51,589 nucleotides of DNA from an uncultured Planctomycetaceae bacterium. Its GTDB lineage: Bacteria > Planctomycetota > Planctomycetia > Pirellulales > UBA1268. The stretch spans positions 1 through 51,589 of the forward strand of contig CAISJI010000222.1 in assembly GCA_903885565.1 (NCBI GenBank). The letters run 5' to 3'. Below the pieces are notes generated by a model. It did not search any database and was not told where the DNA came from. It was given only the letters and a program-made list of their open reading frames with translations. Below, one piece after another: positions 1 through 8,063 of the stretch. The translations under genes and the position numbers were made by a program. Each line of letters begins with the position of its first letter. The first letter of the stretch is position 1.

Positions 1-2
1 CG

Positions 3-197
3 CCATTCGCGACGTGTGGCAACAAGCTGTTCCTGTCGACCCGGCAATTTCACGAAACATATCTGATTGCCTCCAAGGAATTCATGGGCAACGCAACAAG
101 CGAGTATCTACTCAACAGCAAGACCTACAACGACCGCAACGCTCAGATCGGTTTCACTCCGCGACTGTTTGGCTTCGAACTTGTGCCGTTCATTTAG
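3..197 (+). CDS. C-terminal fragment of an unidentified protein
   Basis: An open frame enters from the left edge and ends at the TAG at 195-197, giving 64 residues without a start in the window. The visible part is rich in aromatic and polar residues and ends in GFELVPFI. I recognise no family. The stop codon lies directly against what looks like the left end of an IS3-family element (TGACCTGCCCCCC at 198-210). The true C-terminus may therefore have been cut off or replaced by the insertion. Reading the frame is certain only in that it is open; function is unknown. Confidence 0.5.
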   Translation, partial: PFATCGNKLFLSTRQFHETYLIASKEFMGNATSEYLLNSKTYNDRNAQIGFTPRLFGFELVPFI

Positions 198-621
198 TGA
201 CCTGCCCCCCTTCAACGGCACCACTTCCAGAGAGAGAATCTGGGGGTAGCAAACCAAGGGAGGCAACCAATGCCACGCGGAAAGAAGGAACTGGCCGAGC
301 AGATCACACCTGAGCTTCGAGAGTTCGAGGTCGGGTTGGGGTGGGGCAAGACCGTTCTGGAGGCAGTCAAGAAGATCGGTGTGACGGAGCAGACGTACTC
401 CCTTGGAAGAAGAAGTTCGGCGGGCTTCGGATCGATCAGGCGAAGCGGCTGAGAGCTCTTGAGAAGGAGACCGCTCGACTGAAGCGGCTCCTCGCTGATG
501 CGGAACTCGACTCTGGCGTTTCGAGAGGCTGCAGCGGGACGCCCTCAGGCGGCGCAGCTCAACTTCTGAGCCCGGGCGATCGATGTCGCCAGCTCTCGCG
601 ATCGACCTCCTCCATGGAAGG
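198..621 (+). mobile_element. IS3-family insertion sequence remnant
   Basis: The stretch begins with TGACCTGCCCCCC, which resembles the TG-starting left terminal repeat of IS3-family elements. It carries a decayed OrfA reading frame from 270 and only a scrap that may be the start of OrfB after 569. No right terminal repeat, OrfB catalytic DDE domain or target-site duplication is visible. The stop codon of the next gene (622, minus strand) follows at once, so most of the element has been deleted. The family call rests on the OrfA protein similarity; the left boundary is inferred. Confidence 0.7.
270..569 (+). pseudogene. IS3-family transposase OrfA, frameshifted
   Basis: The first frame begins MPRGKKELAEQITPELREFE and continues with GKTVLEAVKKIGVTEQTY, the helix-turn-helix of IS3 OrfA proteins, after a GGGAGG ribosome site. 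Around 400-410 the frame is lost and resumes in another frame with WKKKFGGLRIDQAKRL and a leucine-zipper-like ALEKETARLKRLLADAELD. Around 513 a second shift is needed to read LAFREAAAGRP and to end at the TGA at 567-569. Two frameshifts make a functional product unlikely. In intact elements OrfA and OrfB form the transposase by programmed frameshifting, but OrfB is essentially gone here. Confidence 0.8.
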
Positions 622-2661
622 CTAGCGGACCACCTCGTAGGCCACGGGCTGAACGACGCTCTCCCGAACCTGATGCGCGGCGGAATGGATCTCGTTGAGC
701 AGGACCACCTCTCCGCTGGGCAGAGAAGAGCCCTGCACGATCCGGTCGGCCTTCCGCCAGCCTGCCACCACCCAGCCGTCCCGCCGGGAGACGAGCTGAT
801 TCATCGGCAGCGGCCCCACCGAGGCCAGCTCACCCTTCAGCGGCAGTGGCTCAACGTCGATCACCTGCTTGAAGACCTTGTCGAACCGCTTCTGCAGAAT
901 CCGCCGCAGCGAGGTCTCGGCCATCGTGAGCTTCTCGCTTCCGCCCGGCTTGAATCCCGGCGGATAGATCTGCACATCCCCTTCACGCACCAACCGCGTG
1001 CCGTAGGGGGATGACTCCAGAGCATAGGTGGCCCAGATATCCATGCCGGGAAAGGTCCGATCGCCAGCGACAAACTTGTCGCCACGCACCATGATCTTCA
1101 CCCGATCATCCCCTGCCGAAATCGTGGCAGGGCGGTATTTTGCAAACGTGATCGCCCAGGGCTTCTGATCGACGTCGCTCCCGAGCGAATCGGGCATCTT
1201 GGCATTCTGCTGGCGGGCAAGCTTATCGACATCGGCCTGCGTGAAGAGCTTTCCACCAAGCTTCTCCTCAAGCACGTTGTTGATCGCCGACTCATGCACC
1301 CGCGCGGTGATGACGTTGCCACCGACCGCCGCAGGGGGCGAACTGAAGGCAGCCAACTGCCTGGCGAGCGACTTCCGCGCCACGATCCGCAGGCTGTTGT
1401 CGGTGGTGTGCATGTGGAGCATTTCGGGATAGAGCCCCTGGGCCTCCAGCGGCATCCGCACCCGCTCGCGGAACTGCTGGCGCATCTGCGCAACAGCCGG
1501 GTTGGTCTGCTCCTCAAACTGCCGCCGCATGCGATCGCGGGCCTTGCCTTCGGCGATCGCCTCGGCCTGCGGCTTGGTCTCGGCGATCTTGCGGGTGGCG
1601 ATGCGCTGAATGAGCCGCTTGCCGATCCGCGAGGAGATCGACATGCCCGTCACCGTGGAATCGGTCGAGGCAGAAGCCTGCACCGGCGACGCGGCGACGG
1701 TGTCAGCGTCGAGGAAGATGCGGCGTCTGGCATCGAGGTTGGTGACGCCGCGACTCCGAACCGTCACCGGCCCCTGCGTGCCGTGGGTGTGGGAGACGTT
1801 GGTGGCGTCGAACACCAGATCAAATACAGCTTTGTCGGAGGAAGGCACGAAATCGAGCCGCACATTGCCGCTGGTGCGACCGGTGCCGCGGATCTGTGTG
1901 CCGAGGACCACCTCATTGACCGGCCCGGTCTGGTCGACGGGGCGATTGACCGCCCCCGACAGCAATTCCTCCCCCACCTCGATCTGGACATTCGGCTGCG
2001 ACACCGCCCCGCGCACGCTCGCGATCAGCGAGCCGGCCTGCCCCGACTCGGAGAGCCGTTCGAGCAGTGGGGGAACGGGGGCCAGCATCTCGCTGTTTCC
2101 CGTGGCCGAAGCAGAGAACAGAGCCGAAGCGAGGGAGTCGAGTCGCTTGCTGTAGCGGCTCAAGCCGTCGGCGCCCCGCGCCGCATCCGCCGCCTCGGCA
2201 TAGCGGGTGACGGCATTGCCAACCCGGACAAACTGGGGCATGTCGAGCCCCGTTTCAGTGGCATTGATTTGCTTTTCCAGTTGCCGGAGCACCACCGGAT
2301 CGGCGGCCATGCCGCTGGCTGCCTGCGCCTGGAGGGCGGGCCAATCGAGATATTTACGCCATGCCTCACCGCTGGAACTGCGATTGAGCAACGTTTCCAG
2401 CGGCACAAGCGCCGCACGCAGGTTGGCGGCGGCCGATTCCAGCATCGCATCCCCCGCGGGGCGAAATGTTTCGGTGGCCCGCAAGGCGTCTGTGGCCAGT
2501 CGGTCAAACTCTTCAGGCCCTGCCGCACCAACCTGCCCCAAGCCACATAGTCCGAGGCCTCCCATCAGCACGCCCGTGAAAAGTCCCCGGCTCAACCGGA
2601 TGCCAGAACGACCCTGGCACTGGCTGGAAGATCGTAGGGAGGGAGTGGCGTGGAGATGCAT
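622..2661 (-). CDS. large secreted protein of unknown function
   Basis: This 679-residue protein has an N-terminal basic stretch followed by a hydrophobic segment (residues about 27-45, GLFTGVLMGGLGLCGLG) ending at GAAGPEE, which fits a signal peptide with a long n-region. The mature part is a mix of alpha-helical and beta-rich stretches with no cysteine clusters, metal motifs or transmembrane segments that I can see. I do not recognise a named domain. Length and style match lineage-specific exported proteins of planctomycetes. It is transcribed away from the P-II gene, 250 bp downstream of it, and its stop abuts the IS3 remnant, which may have removed its original 3' flank. Confidence 0.75.
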   Translation of the reverse strand: MHLHATPSLRSSSQCQGRSGIRLSRGLFTGVLMGGLGLCGLGQVGAAGPEEFDRLATDALRATETFRPAGDAMLESAAANLRAALVPLETLLNRSSSGEAWRKYLDWPALQAQAASGMAADPVVLRQLEKQINATETGLDMPQFVRVGNAVTRYAEAADAARGADGLSRYSKRLDSLASALFSASATGNSEMLAPVPPLLERLSESGQAGSLIASVRGAVSQPNVQIEVGEELLSGAVNRPVDQTGPVNEVVLGTQIRGTGRTSGNVRLDFVPSSDKAVFDLVFDATNVSHTHGTQGPVTVRSRGVTNLDARRRIFLDADTVAASPVQASASTDSTVTGMSISSRIGKRLIQRIATRKIAETKPQAEAIAEGKARDRMRRQFEEQTNPAVAQMRQQFRERVRMPLEAQGLYPEMLHMHTTDNSLRIVARKSLARQLAAFSSPPAAVGGNVITARVHESAINNVLEEKLGGKLFTQADVDKLARQQNAKMPDSLGSDVDQKPWAITFAKYRPATISAGDDRVKIMVRGDKFVAGDRTFPGMDIWATYALESSPYGTRLVREGDVQIYPPGFKPGGSEKLTMAETSLRRILQKRFDKVFKQVIDVEPLPLKGELASVGPLPMNQLVSRRDGWVVAGWRKADRIVQGSSLPSGEVVLLNEIHSAAHQVRESVVQPVAYEVVR

Positions 2662-2913
2662 AGGATGGCTGCCTCAAGGGGATGGACGTGGCCGTTTGAG
2701 TCGCGGGCGACCGGAAGTGTAGTCGCTCCGCTGATAACCCCCTACAGCAGCGCGATCTCCGTCTGGGACAGAGCCCTCAAGCCCATCCGAAAGATTGACG
2801 CAAACCATTCTCGGAAAAGAACTTGCGCGAACGAATCGCGAACCTCCCAGGGCCCCCAGAGCACACCACCGGCAGACCCTGCGCAGGCAGCACACCCGGC
2901 CAGCCAGGAAAAA

Positions 2914-3222
2914 TCACCCCGGCAGATACTCCGTGGCGGGCACGACAAAAATCTTTCCGTCCCCGATGCGGCCGGTGCGGGCCACCGCCAGCACCCGGGC
3001 GAGAACTTCCTCCAGGCGGGCATCGTCCACCCACAACTGGATCTCGATTTTGGGAAGAAACGCGAGTGAATACTCGCTGTCGCCATATTGATCGAGGTAG
3101 CTCTTCTGGCGGCCGTAGCCCTTCACCTCGCGGACCGTGCAGGCTTCCAGCGGGGCAAATTTAAGTGCCTCCAGCACCCGCTCCGCCAAGAACGGTTTGA
3201 CAATGGCGATCACTTCCTTCAT
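2914..3222 (-). CDS. P-II family nitrogen regulatory protein (GlnB/GlnK-like)
   Basis: This 102-residue protein matches P-II signalling proteins along its length. It begins MKEVIAIVKPF, has the VKGYGRQK stretch before the T-loop, Tyr51 in GDSEY at the place of the uridylylated tyrosine, FLPKIEIQLWV after it, and the TGRIGDGKIFV B-loop. It ends at ATEYLPG and lacks the usual RIRTGE C-loop tail, so it is about 10 residues short. P-II trimers bind ATP/ADP and 2-oxoglutarate and control ammonium transport and nitrogen enzymes. No amtB or glnA is adjacent; the upstream neighbour on the same strand is a 2Fe-2S ferredoxin 60 bp away. I chose the ATG at 3222 rather than the GTG at 3231 because family members start MK. 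Confidence 0.88.
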   Translation of the reverse strand: MKEVIAIVKPFLAERVLEALKFAPLEACTVREVKGYGRQKSYLDQYGDSEYSLAFLPKIEIQLWVDDARLEEVLARVLAVARTGRIGDGKIFVVPATEYLPG

Positions 3223-3281
3223 GGCGGGCACCCGGCGGGGCCAAGCCCCCGGGGAGGGCCGGCAGGGCAGATCGGCTGAAG

Positions 3282-3629
3282 TCAGCTGAAGAAACTTTCA
3301 CCGTAGAGGTTCATCGGCGGGCAGGTCGTGACGGTGATGTCGCCGTTGACCTTCGTCTGACAGGCGAGTCGCATCGTGCTCTCGTTGCCGATATAGGCCA
3401 GCGAAACCGCCAGCCTGCCGGTCTCCATAAAGGTCTTGGAATTGGTGTTTTCCATCCCCTTGGTGATCATGACGGCACAGGTGCCGCAGGTGCCAAAACC
3501 GTGGCAATTGAGCACCTTGGTGACCCCCGGATAGAGCGCCACTCCAGCCTGGAGAGCCTCCTTCCGCAGATTGGCCCCCGCAGGAACCTGAATTTCCTTT
3601 TTTTCGCTGGCAAATGTGATCGTCGGCAT
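3282..3629 (-). CDS. 2Fe-2S ferredoxin
   Basis: This 115-residue protein is a plant-type [2Fe-2S] ferredoxin. It opens MPTITFASEKKEIQVPAG and has Cys42, Cys48 and Cys51 in NCHGFGTCGTC with Cys90 in RLACQTKV, the spacing expected for the cluster ligands. An extra Cys103 lies near the C-terminus. The fold serves as a small soluble electron carrier. The longer frame upstream (to 3785) would run into the leader of the divergent gene; the ATG at 3629 has a GAGAG ribosome site and starts exactly at the first beta strand. It lies upstream of the P-II gene on the same strand, so the two may be co-transcribed. Its partner reductase or oxygenase is not in the window. Confidence 0.88.
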   Translation of the reverse strand: MPTITFASEKKEIQVPAGANLRKEALQAGVALYPGVTKVLNCHGFGTCGTCAVMITKGMENTNSKTFMETGRLAVSLAYIGNESTMRLACQTKVNGDITVTTCPPMNLYGESFFS

Positions 3630-3747
3630 GGGAAACTCTCGATGGATGGCGGGTCGGTGCCGATATTCTCCTCGGAACCAATACTCTAACCATCCATTCG
3701 TCGTTGTTCCAGCAGTCTTTTCCTGCCGCCCTCCGGAAGTGAACCCC

Positions 3748-4008
3748 ATGGCTGAACTCACGAAATACCAGCAGAAGATCGTCAAAAACTACTACGACAA
3801 CCTCGACACCGCCCTGCTGCAGCGGCTGGGGGAGCAGGTTACCGATCTCTATCTGGCGGAGGGCAAAAAGCGCGAGAAACTGTGGGCCAGCATCGCCGGA
3901 TCGCTGACCAAGCTGGAGGTTCCCGCCGCGCGGATCGCCAAGCTCACCGCCTCCGACGATGCCCAGCAGTTGGCCAAACTGCTCCAGGAACTTCTGGCCA
4001 AGGACTGA
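3748..4008 (+). CDS. small conserved-looking cytoplasmic protein, unknown function
   Basis: This 86-residue soluble protein begins MAELTKYQQKIVKNYYDNLD and reads as almost entirely alpha-helical and charged, with a C-terminal helix rich in leucine and lysine. It has no cysteines, signal peptide or membrane segment. The ATG at 3748 follows a GGAAG ribosome site, and the 118-bp gap to the divergent ferredoxin gene leaves room for promoters. It is followed by thyX on the same strand. I do not recognise a family. The codon use and helical pattern suggest a real gene. Confidence 0.7.
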   Translation: MAELTKYQQKIVKNYYDNLDTALLQRLGEQVTDLYLAEGKKREKLWASIAGSLTKLEVPAARIAKLTASDDAQQLAKLLQELLAKD

Positions 4009-4124
4009 GCCGGGGCCAGGGGGGTGGGGAGTGGCGAGTGGGGGCGTAGGCCGGTGGCTGCAGCCATCCCTTGTGCTGGCGCGGCCGCTGCCCCATTCTG
4101 GGCGCTCCTCCGAGGGACGAATCC

Positions 4125-5036
4125 ATGACCACTTCCCCTTCCCACATCGATCGCCACCGCCTCATCGAGGACTTGCGCTGGAAGAAGTTTCCAGTCCTCG
4201 ACGACGGGTTTGTGGCGCTGGTTGACTGCATGGGGGATGACGCCGCCGTGGTGCAGGCGGCCCGCGTCAGCTACGGCGAGGGCACCCACAAGGTCAGCGA
4301 TGATCGGCAGTTGATCCGCTATCTGATGCGGCACTCCCACACGACGCCGTTTGAGATGGCGGAGCTGAAGTTTGTGGTGCGTGTGCCGATGGATTGCTGG
4401 CGGCAGTGGGTGCGGCATCGCACTGCCAACATCAACGAATACTCCACCCGGTATTCCCTCGCGATCGATTCGATGCAAGGCACCCACGACGATCAGTGGC
4501 GCAGCCAAGCCGCCACCAATCGGCAGGGCTCGGGGGAATTCCTCACCAAGGCAGCCGGCCACAAGCTGACGCAGTCAGAGATGGAGTTGCAAAGCCTCGC
4601 CCGGCGCATTTACGAGGAACGCCTCGAGGCCGGCATCGCGCGGGAGCAGGCCCGCAAGGATCTGCCGCTGTCGACTTACACCGAGGCCTACTGGAAAATC
4701 GACCTGCATAACCTCCTCCATTTTCTCGCCCTGCGGATGGATCCCCATGCCCAGCTGGAGATCCGCCGCTACGCAGAGACGATCGCCCGCGAGATCGTGG
4801 CTCCCCTCTTTCCGCTCTGCTGGGAGGCCTTTCTCGACTACCGCGTGGAGGGAATGCGGCTGACCAAGCTCGATCAGGGCGTGATCCAGCGGCTCGCGGC
4901 CCGGCCCGGCGCCCTCCTCCCTGCCACGAGTCACGATTTCCTCTCCGCCCAAGACCCCTCGTGGTCCGGGCTGGAACGCTGCCGCGAGCGCGACGAATGC
5001 TGGCAGAAACTCATGGTCCTCGGGCTGGTCGAATAG
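4125..5036 (+). CDS. thyX: flavin-dependent thymidylate synthase
   Basis: This 303-residue protein is ThyX, which makes dTMP from dUMP using FAD, NADPH and methylene-tetrahydrofolate. The diagnostic RHRX7S signature is present as RHRTANINEYS (Arg97 to Ser107), preceded by HSHTTPFEMAELKFVVRVP, where flavin-contacting residues lie. Further on, DLPLSTYTEAYWKIDLHNLLHF and RMDPHAQLEIR match the family C-terminal region. The ATG at 4125 follows a GAGGGA ribosome site. The protein carries a C-terminal extension of about 50 residues. The gene stands alone between a small unknown gene and the CaMKII-association-domain gene, 81 bp upstream of the latter. Confidence 0.95.
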   Translation: MTTSPSHIDRHRLIEDLRWKKFPVLDDGFVALVDCMGDDAAVVQAARVSYGEGTHKVSDDRQLIRYLMRHSHTTPFEMAELKFVVRVPMDCWRQWVRHRTANINEYSTRYSLAIDSMQGTHDDQWRSQAATNRQGSGEFLTKAAGHKLTQSEMELQSLARRIYEERLEAGIAREQARKDLPLSTYTEAYWKIDLHNLLHFLALRMDPHAQLEIRRYAETIAREIVAPLFPLCWEAFLDYRVEGMRLTKLDQGVIQRLAARPGALLPATSHDFLSAQDPSWSGLERCRERDECWQKLMVLGLVE

Positions 5037-5117
5037 GACCAACTCTCCCGCCCAGCCCCGGGCGATTCTCCCTTCCACCAGCCTACCCACTGGCCTAACC
5101 CATCAGGAGCCCCACCG

Positions 5118-5558
5118 ATGCCCTCGTCCCCCTCCTCTTCTGCCACACCGGCACTCGATCCTGCGGCTGCCGAGGTGCTCGGTCTGACGCGGCGCCTGCT
5201 CGAGGCGGTGGCCAGTGCCGATTGGGCCAGCTACCGTGAACTGGTCGCCGCCGACATCACCTGCTTCGAGCCGGAGGCGTTGGGCCAACTCGTCGAGGGA
5301 CTGGCGTTCCACGAGTTCTATTTCAAGCTCGCCGGCGACTCCACGCAGCCGGCCAAGCCGGTCACGACCACGCTGGCCTCGCCGCGAGTGCGCATGCTCT
5401 CGCCTGATGTGGCCCTGGTGACGTACGTGCGGCTGGTGCAGAAGCTCGATGGCTCCGGCCACCCGGTGACCGTCAGCGGCGAGGAAACCCGCCTCTGGCA
5501 GAAGATCGGCGGGGCATGGAAGCACGTCCACTTCCACCGCAGCAAGCCGAGTACTTGA
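5118..5558 (+). CDS. stand-alone CaMKII association-domain-like protein (SnoaL/NTF2 fold)
   Basis: This 146-residue protein has an N-terminal Ser/Ala/Pro-rich tail of about 15 residues followed by one domain that closely follows the hub (association) domain of animal Ca2+/calmodulin-dependent kinase II. FEPEALGQLVEGLAFHEFYF corresponds to the most conserved hub segment; later come AKPVTTTLASPRV, VTYVRLVQKLDGSGHPVT, EETRLWQKIGG and the end AWKHVHFH. In animals the hub drives 12- to 14-mer assembly of the kinase. Here no kinase is attached or adjacent. Bacterial relatives belong to the NTF2/SnoaL superfamily. The ligand and oligomeric state are unknown. It may be co-transcribed with thyX. Confidence 0.88.
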   Translation: MPSSPSSSATPALDPAAAEVLGLTRRLLEAVASADWASYRELVAADITCFEPEALGQLVEGLAFHEFYFKLAGDSTQPAKPVTTTLASPRVRMLSPDVALVTYVRLVQKLDGSGHPVTVSGEETRLWQKIGGAWKHVHFHRSKPST

Positions 5559-5612
5559 TTCACACCCTGCTGTGCGAGCGCACCGACTCGTGCGCTGGAG
5601 CTACAACAAACA

Positions 5613-5719
5613 GGCACATCGTGTGGCGGAGGCGGAGGGGTCGGCGAACGCTTGAGGAGCGTAAGCGACGAAACTTTTGCCGTCCCGCAGCCGATGGCGC
5701 TACGGAAGTCGCATGTGCC
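5613..5719. repeat. dispersed repeat family B, copy 1
   Basis: The core 5631-5696 starts GGCGGAGGGGTCGGCGAACG, passes through CTTGAGGAGCG, AGCGACGAAACTTTTGCCG and ends TCCCGCAGCCGATG. The same string recurs at 21029, 21143 and 43084. Short inverted arms flank it here: GGCACAT at 5613-5619 and ATGTGCC at 5713-5719. It fills the space between the convergent ends of the CaMKII-domain gene and moeA. It is non-coding and palindromic in style, like a REP or miniature mobile element. Confidence 0.8.
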
Positions 5720-5727
5720 CCTGCCCT

Positions 5728-6984
5728 CTAGCACTCGCCCTCGCGAACCAGCACCTCCACCGGTGTGCCGGCCTCCAACCGGCCACATCCGGCCGGCAGG
5801 GCGAGCAGGCCATTGGCCACCGCCAGCCCAACCAGATCTGAGGATCCGGTCCAGGGGAGCGGCTCGGCTGCGAGCGTGCCATCGCGGGTCTCCAGGCGAC
5901 AGGGGGCAAAGACGGGCCGATCCCCCGCCCCCTTGGCTGGGGCGGTGAGGAGGGCGCGCGAGCGGGGAAGGTGCCACTGCCCGGCCGGCTTCCCGGCGAG
6001 GATCGCCAGCGTTGGACGAACGAAGAGTTCGTAGCAGACCAAACTGCTGGCCGGATTGCCTGGCAAGCCGAACACGAGCGTGGCAGACGCCGCCCCTGAG
6101 CGCCTGAGAATGCCAAACCAAACCGGCTTGCCAGGCTTGAGACGGACCTTGTGAAACACCTGCTCCACGCCGCAGCGGCCCAGGATATCGGGCACCAGAT
6201 CGAGATCGCCCGCCGACACGCCCCCCGACAACAGGAGCACATCAGCCGCCAACCCCTGTGCCACGGCGGCGCGGATCGCCTCGGGACGATCGGCGGCAAT
6301 ACTTAAGGAAATCGGCTCGGCCCCCTCGAGCGTCACCGCGGCGGCGAGCATCGGTCCGTTGGAATTACGCGTCTGACCGAATTGAGGAACAGTTTCGGGG
6401 GAAACCAGTTCGCTGCCGGTGGAGAGAATCGCCACGCGCGGCCGCGCCGGTGCCAGCAGATGCGTGGCCCCCGCTTCGGCCGCGAGGCCGATGGCCGCTG
6501 CGCCCAAGTGCGTGCCTGCGATCAGCACGTGGTCGCCACGGCGAAAAGCGGCACCCTGGCGGGCCACATGCTGGCCTGCCCGAAAGGCGGCCCCATCCAG
6601 ACAGACTCTCTGGCCGGCATGCGCCGCGGCAGTGCCCTCCACCGCCAACTCGATCGGCACCACGGCATCCGCTCCGGGGGGCACCGGTGCCCCGGTCATG
6701 ATGCGGGCGCAGGTGCCGGAGGTGAGCGTCAATCCGGTGACATCCCCTGCGGCCAGATCCACTACCACATCGAGCCACAACCGGCCCCCCGAGGCGGCTT
6801 CTCCATCAGCCGAGCAGATGGCGAATCCGTCCATCATCGCCCGATCCCACGGGGGGGAGTCGACGTCGCTGATCACCGGCGCCGCGAGCCGGCGGCCGCA
6901 GGCCTCCAGCAGCGGCACGCGCCGCGGAGGGAGCGGCACGGCCACCCGTTCGATGCAGGCAAGGGCTTCTTCAAGTGAGATCAT
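5728..6984 (-). CDS. moeA: molybdopterin molybdenumtransferase MoeA
   Basis: This 418-residue protein inserts molybdate into adenylylated molybdopterin, the last step of molybdenum cofactor synthesis. Family motifs are in order: PPWDRAMMDGFAI (about 44-56), ARIMTGAPVPPGADAVVPIE (about 92-111), VAILSTGSELV in the MogA-like domain, NSNGPMLAA, GGVSAGDLDLV, and VFGLPGNPASSLVCYELFV. The C-terminal domain IV ends VEVLVREGEC. I chose the ATG at 6984 (MISLEEAL), spaced from a GAGGG ribosome site, over the GTG at 6993. It is the last gene of a minus-strand run that begins behind the cobalamin riboswitch, 94 bp downstream of the amidotransferase gene. No other moa/moe genes are present. Confidence 0.95.
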   Translation of the reverse strand: MISLEEALACIERVAVPLPPRRVPLLEACGRRLAAPVISDVDSPPWDRAMMDGFAICSADGEAASGGRLWLDVVVDLAAGDVTGLTLTSGTCARIMTGAPVPPGADAVVPIELAVEGTAAAHAGQRVCLDGAAFRAGQHVARQGAAFRRGDHVLIAGTHLGAAAIGLAAEAGATHLLAPARPRVAILSTGSELVSPETVPQFGQTRNSNGPMLAAAVTLEGAEPISLSIAADRPEAIRAAVAQGLAADVLLLSGGVSAGDLDLVPDILGRCGVEQVFHKVRLKPGKPVWFGILRRSGAASATLVFGLPGNPASSLVCYELFVRPTLAILAGKPAGQWHLPRSRALLTAPAKGAGDRPVFAPCRLETRDGTLAAEPLPWTGSSDLVGLAVANGLLALPAGCGRLEAGTPVEVLVREGEC

Positions 6985-7078
6985 CGACACCACCCTCGCG
7001 GCACAAGCAGGCCGAACAACCCTGATGAACTGAACAAGAGCTACACAAGGTGCCGCGTCCCGGCAGCCTGCGTCTCGA

Positions 7079-7669
7079 TCAGGTGGCGGCGGTCGCCAAA
7101 AATGCCCGGAGCAGATCGTATCCCGCCGGAGTCAGAAAACTCTCGGGATGAAACTGCACCCCATACACCGGCAGCGTGCGATGCCGGATGGCCATGATTT
7201 CCCGCGCGCCGTCGGGAGTGGTGGACCAGGCATCGACGAGAAAATCGCGCGGCAGCGTGGGGGGATCGATCACGAGGCTGTGATAGCGCGTGGCTTCGAT
7301 CGGGCTGGCCAGTCCGGCAAAGAGTCCTTCGCCGCCATGCTCAATCGCATCGACCTTCCCATGCATCAGCCGGCCGGCGCGCACAATCGTGCCACCAAAC
7401 ACCTGGCCAATCGCCTGATGCCCCAGACACACTCCCAGAATCGGCATCCTGCCGGCGAAGCGACGCACCGCATCACACGACACGCCCGCCTCCGTCGGCG
7501 TGCAAGGACCGGGCGAAATCACCAGATGCGTCGGTGCCAGGGCGGCGATCTCGTCGCAGCTGATCTGATCGTTGCGGCGCACAAGAATCTCCACGCCGGG
7601 AGCGATCTCGCCCAGTCGCTGCACCAGATTCCAGGTGAACGAATCGTAGTTGTCGATCAGCAGGATCAC
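7079..7669 (-). CDS. trpG: anthranilate/aminodeoxychorismate synthase glutamine amidotransferase subunit
   Basis: This 196-residue class I glutamine amidotransferase supplies ammonia to anthranilate synthase (TrpE) or aminodeoxychorismate synthase (PabB). It starts MILLIDNYDSFTWNLVQ and has the oxyanion region ISPGPCTP, nucleophile Cys81 in GVCLGHQ, HGK before residue 106, and His174/Glu176 in VQFHPES. No trpE or pabB is adjacent, so trpG versus pabA cannot be decided; one protein may serve both. Its ATG overlaps the stop of the upstream monooxygenase-like gene as ATGA, which points to translational coupling. Confidence 0.92.
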   Translation of the reverse strand: MILLIDNYDSFTWNLVQRLGEIAPGVEILVRRNDQISCDEIAALAPTHLVISPGPCTPTEAGVSCDAVRRFAGRMPILGVCLGHQAIGQVFGGTIVRAGRLMHGKVDAIEHGGEGLFAGLASPIEATRYHSLVIDPPTLPRDFLVDAWSTTPDGAREIMAIRHRTLPVYGVQFHPESFLTPAGYDLLRAFLATAAT

Positions 7670-7983
7670 GACCGGGCTCCCGCAGGAGGATCGCCCTCGC
7701 CCAGCAGGGTGGCGGGATGCCCCTCGCGATCGATGAGCGGCATCACCAATGGCTTGTAGATCGTGGTGTAGGCGGCGGCGAGCCGGTGGGCATCGAGCGC
7801 GGCCTGATCGGCCCAGTGTTCCACCAGCACAAAGCGTCTCGGCTCGGCTTGGGAATGGTAAACGTCATACCGCAGGCAGCCGGGTTCTGCCCGACTCCCG
7901 CGCATTGCCTGCGTGAGGTGGGCCGCGACCGTGGGCACGTCGGCCGCATCTTTCACCAGCAGCAGAATGTTGAGGCAGAGCAT
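7666..7983 (-). CDS. antibiotic-biosynthesis-monooxygenase-like (ABM) domain protein
   Basis: This 105-residue protein begins MLCLNILLLVKDAADVPTVA and follows the dimeric alpha/beta-barrel pattern of ABM-domain proteins: SRAEPGCLRYDVYHSQAEP, then FVLVEHWADQAALDAHRLA, then a C-terminal strand. Such domains act as small cofactor-free monooxygenases or stress-related proteins; the substrate is not evident. The ATG at 7983 has a good AAGGAA ribosome site. A longer upstream frame exists but would overlap the methyltransferase and lacks domain similarity. The 3' end overlaps the amidotransferase start by 4 nt. Confidence 0.85.
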   Translation of the reverse strand: MLCLNILLLVKDAADVPTVAAHLTQAMRGSRAEPGCLRYDVYHSQAEPRRFVLVEHWADQAALDAHRLAAAYTTIYKPLVMPLIDREGHPATLLGEGDPPAGARS

Positions 7984-8063
7984 CGTGTGTTTCCTTGGGC
8001 ACACCGCAGCCGAATCGGCACCGGCAGACACTTCAGTGTAAGCAAAAGGACAGCGCTTGAGTG

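Noticed and set aside
1294..2550. Open frame of 418 codons on the plus strand
   Set aside because: It is antisense to the secreted 679-residue protein, is rich in Arg, His and Gly as expected from the reverse frame of GC-rich coding DNA, and has no motifs.
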